Shown here: one piece after another, positions 8,130 to 16,881 of the stretch
Position numbering within the stretch: position 1 is the stretch's first letter
Layout: each line of letters opens with the position of its first letter
DNA from: Acidobacteriota bacterium
GTDB lineage: Bacteria > Acidobacteriota > Terriglobia > Terriglobales > Acidobacteriaceae
Reading direction: 5' to 3'
DNA length: 46,758 nt
NCBI GenBank assembly: GCA_021818585.1
Contig: JAKATU010000020.1
Coordinates: 1-46,758, forward strand
Notes under the pieces: generated by a model
What the model was told of the DNA's origin: nothing
The model's database searches: none
Seen by the model: only the letters and a program-made list of their open reading frames with translations
Translations under genes and position numbers: made by a program

Positions 8130-11100
8130 TCACTTATAGATAAGAAAGAGTACGTTCTCCATGCCCTTTTCAAAGCGAAGGGCTTTTACATCGTCGTTTG
8201 CGGACAGTAGAGAGTTGAGGATGATGATGTCCGGCCGGGAATCGACCGCTTTCGAGAAAACCTGCTTGCCATCGGATTCCACGACCTGATAGCCGCGCGC
8301 CTTGAGCACGTCAGTGAGGCTGCGGAGGGTGGACTCGTCCTCGTCGACAACGAGGACTTTTTTGTGCGATGTTCCCTGGCCGATGAGCGTATCGATTTCC
8401 TGGAAGAGCGAGGGCGTATCGATGGGCTTGGTGAGATAACGGTCCACTCCGAGCCGGAAGCCGCGTTCCTGGTCTTCAACGATGGAGAGGATGATGATGG
8501 GGACGTGCGTAGTGAGGGGATCGTTCTTGAGCACTGCGGCGACGTCGAAGCCGTTGATCTCGGGCATCATGACATCGAGGATGATGAGGCCAGGTGTTTC
8601 CTCACGCACCATGGTGAGGGCCTTGCGACCGTCTTCAGCGAGGCGGACGTAGTAGCCTGCTTCGGTGAGTTCCTGATGGAGCAGTGAGCGGATATGGGGG
8701 TCGTCGTCGACGACGAGGATGGATTTTTCGTGGGACTGCTGGGAGGCGACTTTTTCGCGGAGTTCCTTTACGAGCGCACTGAGGTTGATGGCGCGATGCC
8801 GGGGTGATTCGGCTACGAGATTTGCGACGCCCGGGACGGGGATGGTGAAGAAGAAGGTGCTGCCTTTCCCGATCTGGCTTTCCACCCAGATGCGTCCGCC
8901 GTGGTGCTCGACGATTTCCTTGCAGATGGGAAGGCCCAGCCCGGTGCCTTTGGGCTTGTCGGTGAGTGTGTCGCCAACCTGTTTGAATTTTTCGAAGACC
9001 TTGGGTTGGTCGGCGGGAGCGATGCCGACGCCGGAGTCCTTTACAGAGACGAGGATTTCGCCATCCTTGAGACGGGCGGCGCACTCGATGGAGCCTTTGG
9101 TGGTGAACTTGACAGCGTTCGAGATGAGGTTGATGACGACCTGTATGAGACGGTGTTCGTCGCCATCGATTTTGGGCATATCCGGTTCGATTTCGCGGAC
9201 GAGTTCGACATTGTTGCCGTCGAAGAGTGATGAGGTGGCCGCGGTGGCGCGCTCGATGATTTCGCCCATGGAGACGGTCGTCATGTTCCAGGTGAACTTG
9301 CCGGCTTCAATCTTGGCGAGGTCGAGCACATCATCAATGAGCTTGGTGAGGCGTTCGCCTTCGCTGACGACTACGTTGAGGTTTTCGACAATCTGCTGAC
9401 GAGTCTGGTCGACTCTGCGGTCGCCTTCGGGGATGAGCGGGAAGATGCGCTCCATCAGCCTGCGGCGAATGATCTTCGCGAAACCAAGCACCGAGGTGAG
9501 GGGGGTGCGGAGTTCGTGGCTGACCGTGGAGAGAAAAGAGCTTTTTGCGGCGTCCGCTTCTTCGGCGACGGCTTTTGCCTGGCGGGTTTCTTCAAAGAGC
9601 CTTGCGTTATGGAAGGCGACGCCGACCGCGGATGCGATGGTGGAGAGCAGTTGCTGATCGGCCTGGGTGAATTTTCTATCGAGGTCGGTGGACTGGACTC
9701 CGATAACGCCGATGATCTCCCCGCCGGAGCGAATGGGTACGCCGAGGAAGGAGACGGTATCGATGCCGATTTTTTCGATTCCGAGCTGTATTCGCGCCTG
9801 GGCCATGCCTTCATTGATGAGCAGGGGTTCGCCGGTGCGGATGATTTGCGAGGAGAAGCCTGAGCCGAAGGGGCGTGACTCGAGTGTCAGGCCGTGAGCG
9901 TAGGGGAAGTGGAGGGTCATCGTTTCGCGATCAAAGAGCGAGACAAATGCAATGGGTGCGTGGAAGAGCTCACGGACTTGGTCGCCGACAAGCTCGAGTA
10001 GCCTTGCCTGGTCGAGCTGGGAGGCGAGCGCCTGGGTGATGCGGTTAATGGTGACGAGTTCGGCGGCGCGCTCGCGAACTTCTTTTTCGCGCTGGTTGAT
10101 GGTGAGGTAGGCGCTCGCGTTATCGAGGGCGATGCTGGTGTAGGAGGCGAGGTTCTGTAGGAGCTGGAGGTGCTGGCGGGTATAGGCGTGTTTTTTGTGG
10201 CTCTGGATGCTAAGCACGCCGAGGATGCGATCTTTGGCGGTCAGCGGCAGATAAATCATGGACTTGGGCGGCTGTGCCTGCGAGCCGTCTTCGAGGATGG
10301 CCTGATCGTGAGTGAAGGACTGGATGTAACGGGAGTACTCGGCTTGGACGTCGTTGATGAGGATGGGATGGCGATTTTCGATGCACCAGACGGCAAACTG
10401 GTTTTTATTGTCCATGTCGCGGGTGTAGGGGGCGTAGCGTTTGCCGTTTTCAACCGCCAGGGAGTACTCGATGAGACGCGTTTGAGGATGGTAGAGGCCT
10501 ACGCCGAAGACGGGGGCGTCGGCAATCTGATTCACGCGCTCGTAGAGCTTGAGCAGGATGGTATCGAGGTCGAGCGAGGCGGTAATCTCGCGACCGATCT
10601 CGCTGAGCATCTCGATGCTTTCTTTTTGTGCGGCAATTTCAGCGGCCTGGGACTCAAGTTCGCCGGTCCGCATGCGGACGGTATCTTCGAGGGCGCGGGC
10701 TTCTGCTTCAAGATCTTCGGTCTGGCGGCGGGTTTTCTCACGCTCGTAACTGGTGATGAGCCACCAGCCAAGAATGGCCATGAGGAGCAGGGCGAGCACA
10801 AAGACGACGTTGGCCACTGTGGTTGCGTACCAGGGCGGGCTGATGATGAAGGAGAAGTCGCCTTCTTTGCCGAGCACGCCGCTGCTGGTGCGGGAGACGA
10901 CGCGGAATTTGTAATGGCCGGGAGTGAGTCCGCTGTAGTTGGCCTGAGCCTGGGTGTCCCAGTTGGACCAGGTTTGGTCTGCACCCTGGAGCATGTAGCG
11001 GAACTGGGTGCGGGAGGGATCGGAGAAGGTAGGTGATGCGAACTGGAATTGCAGATTGCGGGTTCCGGGCGGGAGTTTGAGTTCGGGGCTGCCGGCTACG

Positions 11101-13157
11101 CGGGTTCCGCCAAAGAGAATTTTTGAGCCGGTGGTGACTTCGCGCACCAGAGTGGGCGCAGGCGCCGGGAAAGAAATCTTCGACGCAGGATTGAACCGGA
11201 CCAGGTTATTGTTGGCAAACCAATAACCGTCAGAGAGCTTTCGTACGAAGAAGTCCTTGAATTGTGTAACGGATTGGAAGCGTTTTTCTCCCAGGCGGAA
11301 ATGACCGTCCGGCTCGTGGACGAAAACACCCAGACGCTGGCCTTCCGAGGAGTCCGTTTCCGAGAATACGTTGCCATTGGGCAGTGGAAAGACCAACGGC
11401 ATAACATCGGGTGCGTTTATGGGCAACAGGAACTGGTCATCCACGACGAATTTTTGTGTGGATGGGTCCCATCGGTAGAGGTGGTCCTGGCCCTGGGACG
11501 AGGCGTAAACGGCACCATGGACGAATTCGACATTCATCCTCGCTCCCGAAGGCAGGCCCTGTTTTTCCCCCATGGTTTCGTATTTTGCATTCTTCATTCC
11601 TGATGCAGGAATCTTGATGCGGATCACAACGCGATTGCTCCCACCGACCCAGAGATTGCCGCTATCGTCCTCAGCCAGTTCCTGGGCTGCATAGACAAGA
11701 TGAGGAACCATGCCTTCGTTTTTCCATCCGTGGCCATCCCAGCGCATGGAACCTACACTGCTTTCATAGCCAATGAGCACTCTGGAAGGGGTTTTCTTCG
11801 ACTGCAGCAAGTAGTAGGCGCCCTCGTTGAGTGAGGAGAGCGCGGGGACAAGCCGGTTCCCTTTGAGAACCGATGGGCCGTTCCCTGTGCCAACGAGCAA
11901 TTGTTCGGGGGCGTGATCGGAGGGGTCTTTGAAGTCCAGCATCTCAAAGCCCTGGTTGCCTCCCGTGATCGACCTTTGGGAGGGTAGCCCGGTATGCGGA
12001 TCCGTAACAATCTGTACGAGTGGTGCGAGCGGGTTCTGCGTCGAGGCATACAGCTTTCCCTGAAAACGAATGACATCGGCGGGAAAGTCGCGGGCGAAGA
12101 TGGACACCGGAGAGTCGATGGCTATGCGGGAAATGCCCTGAGCGGATCCAAGCCAAAGCGCGCCGTGCCGATCCTGAAACGAGGTGAGGATCTCCGAGCT
12201 CATGACTCCGGCCTGCTTGTCGAGTATCTGGATCAGTTTGCCCTGATGATTCAGCAGCACCGCGCCGCCGCCGAAGGTGGTTAAGCAGAGATCGCCATTG
12301 TTCAGGAGGAGTGACGTGTAAAGCTGATATTTTTTGAAGTAGCTGTCTTCCTGGGTGTGGAAGGGCACTGCTTTTTGGCCGTTGTAGATGGAAAGCAGGC
12401 TGGCAGTGACAGGACCGTATGCATTTGTCTGGGAGATGAGGATCTGACCGTTATCCCAGGGGTGAAGGAAGAGTTTCTGCGCATGGCTGTAGGCTTGTCC
12501 GCCGGGAAGAGGCTTCAGCTCATCGCCGACAATTTCCTCGAGACCGATGCCGGTCTGGGAGGTGTAGATATGACCGCGCACGCTGGATAAGGCCTGAAAG
12601 GTTTGTCCATGTTCCGGTGTCCAAACGTGCATGCGCTTTCCATCCCAGCGGAAGATGTGCTCGTAAGACCGGAAGTAGACGCCGGAGTGGGTGACTAGTA
12701 TGTTCCAGATGTCGCTGAAGTTACGGTCTGCCTGTGGGATTTTGTCAATGAGCGATACGTAATGCAGTTGGCCGGCTGAGTCGGGTTGGAGGTATCCGAT
12801 TGCTGAGCTACCACCCACCCAGACGCGGCCTTTGGAGTCCACTGCGAGCGAACGCGTGAGGACGGATGAGACAAAGATCTGACGCCAGCGGGTACCGTCG
12901 AATTGCAGGATGGATGGGCCTGTGTCCCCGACATAAATCATGCCCCGCGGGTCCTGGGCGATCGTCCAAATTTGATTCGAGTTGTTGAGGTCGACGGCAG
13001 AATAGTTCTGGACTACAGGAAAACCCCGCATTACCGGGGCTGCGGGTGACCCAGCAGTTGACTTTGCAGATGGCTGCGCGGACGCAGTGGCGAGGGACAG
13101 GGCAGCGAGTAAGGCCAGTCCGCAAAGTCGCGTGGTCGTCGATAAACGTTTCGTCAC
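8130..13157 (-). CDS. Giant hybrid sensor histidine kinase (propeller, GAF-GAF, HisKA, HATPase, two receivers)
   Basis: About 1675 residues. Order: signal peptide; periplasmic two-component-regulator propeller repeats (about 40-700, with units such as 'DPRGMIYVGDTGPSILQFDG'); a Y_Y_Y-type domain (about 690-770, ending FRVVSRTSSG); one membrane segment (about 776-800); a coiled coil; two GAF domains (about 850-1010 and 1045-1185); HisKA with the SHELRTPL phospho-site (about 1213); a HATPase with NLISNAVKF and GTGLGLPIC; a complete receiver (LIILDVMMP, LTKPID; from about 1476); and a second receiver from about 1599. In the last receiver the phospho-acceptor position reads IIILNSLL, so Asp is replaced by Asn. 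It probably senses a periplasmic ligand such as an oligosaccharide. I chose GTG at 13157 (GGGAAGG upstream, signal peptide directly after) over an in-frame GTG at 13226. Confidence 0.9.
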   Translation of the reverse strand: MTKRLSTTTRLCGLALLAALSLATASAQPSAKSTAGSPAAPVMRGFPVVQNYSAVDLNNSNQIWTIAQDPRGMIYVGDTGPSILQFDGTRWRQIFVSSVLTRSLAVDSKGRVWVGGSSAIGYLQPDSAGQLHYVSLIDKIPQADRNFSDIWNILVTHSGVYFRSYEHIFRWDGKRMHVWTPEHGQTFQALSSVRGHIYTSQTGIGLEEIVGDELKPLPGGQAYSHAQKLFLHPWDNGQILISQTNAYGPVTASLLSIYNGQKAVPFHTQEDSYFKKYQLYTSLLLNNGDLCLTTFGGGAVLLNHQGKLIQILDKQAGVMSSEILTSFQDRHGALWLGSAQGISRIAIDSPVSIFARDFPADVIRFQGKLYASTQNPLAPLVQIVTDPHTGLPSQRSITGGNQGFEMLDFKDPSDHAPEQLLVGTGNGPSVLKGNRLVPALSSLNEGAYYLLQSKKTPSRVLIGYESSVGSMRWDGHGWKNEGMVPHLVYAAQELAEDDSGNLWVGGSNRVVIRIKIPASGMKNAKYETMGEKQGLPSGARMNVEFVHGAVYASSQGQDHLYRWDPSTQKFVVDDQFLLPINAPDVMPLVFPLPNGNVFSETDSSEGQRLGVFVHEPDGHFRLGEKRFQSVTQFKDFFVRKLSDGYWFANNNLVRFNPASKISFPAPAPTLVREVTTGSKILFGGTRVAGSPELKLPPGTRNLQFQFASPTFSDPSRTQFRYMLQGADQTWSNWDTQAQANYSGLTPGHYKFRVVSRTSSGVLGKEGDFSFIISPPWYATTVANVVFVLALLLMAILGWWLITSYEREKTRRQTEDLEAEARALEDTVRMRTGELESQAAEIAAQKESIEMLSEIGREITASLDLDTILLKLYERVNQIADAPVFGVGLYHPQTRLIEYSLAVENGKRYAPYTRDMDNKNQFAVWCIENRHPILINDVQAEYSRYIQSFTHDQAILEDGSQAQPPKSMIYLPLTAKDRILGVLSIQSHKKHAYTRQHLQLLQNLASYTSIALDNASAYLTINQREKEVRERAAELVTINRITQALASQLDQARLLELVGDQVRELFHAPIAFVSLFDRETMTLHFPYAHGLTLESRPFGSGFSSQIIRTGEPLLINEGMAQARIQLGIEKIGIDTVSFLGVPIRSGGEIIGVIGVQSTDLDRKFTQADQQLLSTIASAVGVAFHNARLFEETRQAKAVAEEADAAKSSFLSTVSHELRTPLTSVLGFAKIIRRRLMERIFPLIPEGDRRVDQTRQQIVENLNVVVSEGERLTKLIDDVLDLAKIEAGKFTWNMTTVSMGEIIERATAATSSLFDGNNVELVREIEPDMPKIDGDEHRLIQVVINLISNAVKFTTKGSIECAARLKDGEILVSVKDSGVGIAPADQPKVFEKFKQVGDTLTDKPKGTGLGLPICKEIVEHHGGRIWVESQIGKGSTFFFTIPVPGVANLVAESPRHRAINLSALVKELREKVASQQSHEKSILVVDDDPHIRSLLHQELTEAGYYVRLAEDGRKALTMVREETPGLIILDVMMPEINGFDVAAVLKNDPLTTHVPIIILSIVEDQERGFRLGVDRYLTKPIDTPSLFQEIDTLIGQGTSHKKVLVVDEDESTLRSLTDVLKARGYQVVESDGKQVFSKAVDSRPDIIILNSLLSANDDVKALRFEKGMENVLFLIYK

Positions 13158-13407
13158 ACAGCCTTCCCGGTCTTTGGAAGTTTGCGCAAGATCTCGGAGA
13201 GTGGTATCCGGGGGGAGAAATCCCACTTGGAAGGCAAAGTTACCATGCGCTTAAGTCAGGCGCAAGGAAAACATGGCATTGGATTTAGTGCGGTTACCCC
13301 GGTGGCAGGTGGCGGGCTTCTTACTGTTGAGTAAACAAGGTGTTGCCGGGAGACAGTATGGCGCCCTTCGCAGCTGGTGGCGGCGGCTGCGAAGGGCGGC
13401 AGGAGGT

Positions 13408-15663
13408 TTACTGGCGGTCGAGTTCGAGGAGGGCTGCCTGGAAGTCTCCGCGGAGGTAAAGTTGTACGCCGACGTGCATCCAGTAGGCACCGCTGGCGCT
13501 GGCCGGAGTGTTGGCATAGGCCTTTCCGTCGAGCATGCGGAAGGTGTAGGTGGCTGAGGGGTCGAGGCCGCGGAGGTAGATGTGTGGGAAGGGCCAGCCT
13601 TTCTGGCTGGAGTGGAGGTAGGCAAAGGCGACGGCTTGCTTGCCGTTCTGGTTGACGTATTCGTTGACAGCGTACTCGCTGCCGTGGAGCGGGGAGATGA
13701 GGCGATAGAGCGCGCCCTGCTGCACGGTGGCGCGGACGGTCTTGTATTGCGCGACCATTTTGCGGGCCGTGGCGAAGTCCTGGGGCGTCCACTTGTTGAG
13801 GTTGGCGCCGATGCCGAGTGAGCCTTCCATGGACGACAGGAAGCGGTACTGGAGCGAGGTGACGCGATGGTTGACCCAGTTGGGTGAGCCGGTGACCCAG
13901 TCCATCATGACGCCGGGCGTGTAGGCGTAAGTGAAGCCCTGCTGGATAGAGAGCCGGTCGAAGGGATCGGTGTTGTCGGAGGGCCAGACCTCGTCTGTGT
14001 AGCGCATGATGCCGAGATCGACGCGGCCACCGCCGCCGGAGCAGTCTTCGAATTCGACATTGGGGTGCCTGGCTCGGAGTTCGCGGAGGATGGCGTAGAG
14101 GTTGCGGATGTATTTGACGTAGACCTCTTTTTCCTGATCCGTGGGGACTGCAGGCCAGCCGGGTTCGGCCCAGTTGCGGTTGTAATCCCACTTGACGAAG
14201 GAGATGTCGTTGGTGGAGAGCAGGTGGTCGATGACATGGAAGACGTAGGCCTTGACGTCCGGGCGGGCGAGGTTGAGCACGAGTTGATTGCGGGCCTCGG
14301 AACGCGGGCGATTGGGGAAGTTGAGGACCCAGTCGGGATGCTTGCGGTAGAGCTGGCTGTCGGGGTTGACCATTTCCGGCTCGACCCAGATGCCGAAGCT
14401 CATGCCGAGGGAGTGGACTTTGTCGATGAGGGGCTTGAGGCCGTGCGGGAATTTTTTGGGATTGGGCCACCAGTCGCCGAGGCCGGCGTGGTCTGTGTCG
14501 CGTTCGCCGAACCAGCCGTCATCCATGACGAAGCGTTCGACGCCGATGCTCGCAGCTTCTTCGGCGAGCTTTTCCTGGCCGGCAACATCGACGTTAAAGC
14601 CGGTGGCTTCCCATGAGTCATAGAGCACGGGGCGTAGTTTAGGATGCGGGCCTTCGGGGAGAATTCTGGTGAGTTCGAAGCGGTGCATGAGGCGCGATGC
14701 GCCGCCGATGCCGTGGTGGGAGAATCCGGCGTAAAAGTAGGGCGAGCGGAGGGACTGACCGGGCTTGAGGAGATAGCCGAAGTCGAAGGGATTGAAGCCG
14801 CCGGTGATGCGGACTTGGCCGATCTGGTCCTGCTCGATGGCGATTTGCCAGTTGCCGCTCCAGCCGAGTGCGCCGAACCAGACGGCGCCAGTGTCCTGAT
14901 CGCCGGGATTGCCGCGTTCGATGGCGAACCACGGATTGATGTGGTGGCTGGTGGTTCCGGTGCGGCTGCCGAGGACAACTTTGCCGGGATGGAGGGCTTC
15001 CTTCTGGAGGTTCCACTCGCCGGCCCAGCGGCCAGTGAGGTAGCGGAGTTGATAGTGATTGTTGGCGGGCAGGTTCCAGGTGGCGGCGAAGTCCTGCTCG
15101 ATGGTGAAGGGCTGGCCGGTTTTGTTTTCGACGGTTGCGGAGCGGCGAAGGATGCCGGTGGCGGGGTCGATCTGATATTCAAGCGTGACGTAGACGGCGA
15201 GGGAGATGTCTTTCATGACGACGTCGAGCGTGTCTCCGTGGATGGTGTGCGAGACATACTTGAGAACGAGGTCGCGGTTGCCGTTGGGGAAGGTGATTTT
15301 GAGGTCGGGGACATAGTAGAAGCCTCCGCCCCAGCCGATGTATTCCTGGGGCGTGGTGTCTGTGGATGGTTCAAACGATGCCCAGGGCGGGCGGGCCTGC
15401 GCGGCGGGGAAGCTGTCTGTGGCGGCGACACGTTGTCCCCAATAAATGGACTGGAGCTGGCCCTTTGCGTTGACGCCGAAGACGTAGGAGACATCGCCGC
15501 CATCGATGCGGAAGACGTGGGTCTGGGGGTTGTAGTGAATCGCGGCCGAGGGCGACTGACTGTGAGCGGATGCCGTGCCGAGCACGAGGCATGCGGCGAG
15601 CGCGAGGGATTTGCAGACAGGGAATTTGCGGTAGAGAGTTTTGAGTTGGAGCGCGAGATTCAC
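13408..15663 (-). CDS. Secreted GH36 alpha-galactosidase
   Basis: 751 residues with a signal peptide (about 1-35, ending ASAHSQ). It is a GH36 enzyme that releases terminal alpha-linked galactose from oligo- and polysaccharides. The N-terminal beta-supersandwich holds 'GWGGGFYYVPD'-type and 'NPWFAIERG' motifs. The TIM barrel has FVMDDGWFG, the nucleophile Asp in FVKWDYNR (about 491), the substrate-binding CSGGGGRVDLG, and the acid/base Asp in WPSDNTDP (about 563). A beta-sandwich closes the protein. The length matches the family. The start is GTG with AGAGGTG six bases upstream. It follows the broken isomerase-like gene by 50 bases on the same strand and was probably co-transcribed with it. 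Confidence 0.93.
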   Translation of the reverse strand: MNLALQLKTLYRKFPVCKSLALAACLVLGTASAHSQSPSAAIHYNPQTHVFRIDGGDVSYVFGVNAKGQLQSIYWGQRVAATDSFPAAQARPPWASFEPSTDTTPQEYIGWGGGFYYVPDLKITFPNGNRDLVLKYVSHTIHGDTLDVVMKDISLAVYVTLEYQIDPATGILRRSATVENKTGQPFTIEQDFAATWNLPANNHYQLRYLTGRWAGEWNLQKEALHPGKVVLGSRTGTTSHHINPWFAIERGNPGDQDTGAVWFGALGWSGNWQIAIEQDQIGQVRITGGFNPFDFGYLLKPGQSLRSPYFYAGFSHHGIGGASRLMHRFELTRILPEGPHPKLRPVLYDSWEATGFNVDVAGQEKLAEEAASIGVERFVMDDGWFGERDTDHAGLGDWWPNPKKFPHGLKPLIDKVHSLGMSFGIWVEPEMVNPDSQLYRKHPDWVLNFPNRPRSEARNQLVLNLARPDVKAYVFHVIDHLLSTNDISFVKWDYNRNWAEPGWPAVPTDQEKEVYVKYIRNLYAILRELRARHPNVEFEDCSGGGGRVDLGIMRYTDEVWPSDNTDPFDRLSIQQGFTYAYTPGVMMDWVTGSPNWVNHRVTSLQYRFLSSMEGSLGIGANLNKWTPQDFATARKMVAQYKTVRATVQQGALYRLISPLHGSEYAVNEYVNQNGKQAVAFAYLHSSQKGWPFPHIYLRGLDPSATYTFRMLDGKAYANTPASASGAYWMHVGVQLYLRGDFQAALLELDRQ

Positions 15664-15713
15664 GATGCACCTCTGGGGTTTGAGTTGTATTCCATGCCGG
15701 ATTCGGATTCGTT

Positions 15714-16666
15714 CTATACCTTACAGCGTTCGCAGGCCTGGCGCAGGCTGGTAATAGGGTAGCCGTTGGAGATGAACTCACGAGCGAGGTAATTGTGGAA
15801 GGGAAGTGCGGCAATGGCGCGCATGACTCCGTCCCACTGCACCTCCTGCTTGTTGTTGAGCTCGTGGCGGCCGGGAACGCCGCCGGTGTGGAAATGACCA
15901 ATCCACTCGATGTTGTCGCGAATGGTAGTGATGAGATCCCCTTCCATGATCTGCATGTGGTAGATGTCGTAGAGAGCAATTTGACGTGAGGTGAGTTGAC
16001 CTGGCTCATGACCTGGACGCCCCATGCGGTGTGATCGGCCATGTAGTCAGGACGGTCGCCTTTGCGGATGAGGAGTTCGAGGCAGATAGTGACGCCGTGG
16101 TCCTCCGCGATGCTTTTGACCCGGTTGAGGCCACGGATGGTGTTCTCGGCTCCCTGCTCGTCGGACATGCCGTTTCTGTCTCCGGGAAACGTTATTACAT
16201 TGGGAACTTTATTCTTTGCGGCAAGGGAAATGTTCTTGCGCAGGTTGACCTCGATGGCGGCGTGGTTTTCGAGTTTGTTCATGGCGCTTTTGATGGTGCC
16301 GGCACCGGCGTATCCCATGGTGCAGATCATTCCGTAGCGGAGCGGGATGGCGTATTCCTCTGGCTGAAGGAGGTCGATTCCGGCGAGGCCTATGTTTCTT
16401 GGCGCGGCGCAGAGTTCCTCAGTCGAGAGCTGTAGATAGCACCACTTGCAGGCCGCCTGAAGAATTCGTCCGGAGGATTGGCCGGCAAAAAGTGCATTTG
16501 AGAAGTCCGGAAGAGCAGTTACAAAGCAGTAACACCCCCGGAGGCGCTGATGGAACGCCGGGTGGGGCTTAGTAAACGATTCCGAGACGGCTTCATGGGG
16601 GCTGCCTGTATTAAACAAAATACAAACATTCCCGATGCCCTGTCGAGGCGATGTATGCGGTTGCAT
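15714..16666 (-). pseudogene. Hydroxypyruvate isomerase-like TIM-barrel gene, frameshifted
   Basis: Two minus-strand frames together give a hydroxypyruvate-isomerase-like sugar-phosphate isomerase. The first frame carries KWCYLQLSTEELCA, GIDLLQPEEYAIPLRYG, CTMGYAGAGTIKSAMNKLENH, NVITFPGDRNGMSDEQGAE and HTAWGVQVMSQVNSPHVKLL. The second resumes with YDIYHMQIMEGDL, IGHFHTGGVPGRHEL and the C-terminus. The break lies at 15971-15976, where the strand reads CTCTCT; removing one CT unit restores the frame, so a dinucleotide slip is the simplest cause. The first 60 or so residues from the ATG at 16666 do not resemble the family or a clear signal peptide, so the 5' end may be damaged as well. The lesion should delete the metal-binding second half of the barrel. 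Confidence 0.82.
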
Positions 16667-16674
16667 GATTTCCC

Positions 16675-16704
16675 TTGACAGGCGTATTCAGCAACGTCTA
16701 TCAA
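16675..16704 (+). promoter_or_regulatory. Possible sigma-70-type promoter for the large receptor operon
   Basis: TTGACA at 16675-16680 and TATCAA at 16699-16704 are separated by 18 bases, about 180 bases before the receptor start. This is a motif match only; start-site data would be needed. Confidence 0.35.
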
Positions 16705-16754
16705 CAGTGTCGCAACATTGCCGTAACTTCCAAATATCGCATTTCGATGACTGA

Positions 16755-16768
16755 TGTAAACGCATACA
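16755..16768. promoter_or_regulatory. LacI/CcpA-type operator-like site before the receptor operon
   Basis: TGTAAACGCATACA matches 13 of 14 positions of the cre-type consensus (TGWAARCGYTWNCW) bound by LacI-family regulators. It lies about 50 bases downstream of the predicted -10 element, a position suited to repression. A full match to the same consensus lies upstream of the GH2 gene at 28543-28556. Confidence 0.4.
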
Positions 16769-16881
16769 GAGTTCCGCAGCGGTTAACGACGGAACCGCAG
16801 GCCCGCAGTTGAGCTTTCAATGACGGGAGAATGGGCTGGTAGTGAATAGAAAAAATAATAAATCTCGGAGGCTAGGACAGG

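Noticed and set aside
13158..13226. N-terminal extension of the hybrid kinase from GTG at 13226
   Set aside because: The extra 23 residues precede a normal signal peptide and lack a ribosome-binding site; GTG 13157 has GGGAAGG upstream.
15371..15970. Continuation of the isomerase-like first frame past the frameshift
   Set aside because: The residues after the CT slip are Ser/Thr/Pro/Arg-rich and lack homology; the true C-terminal half is in another frame.
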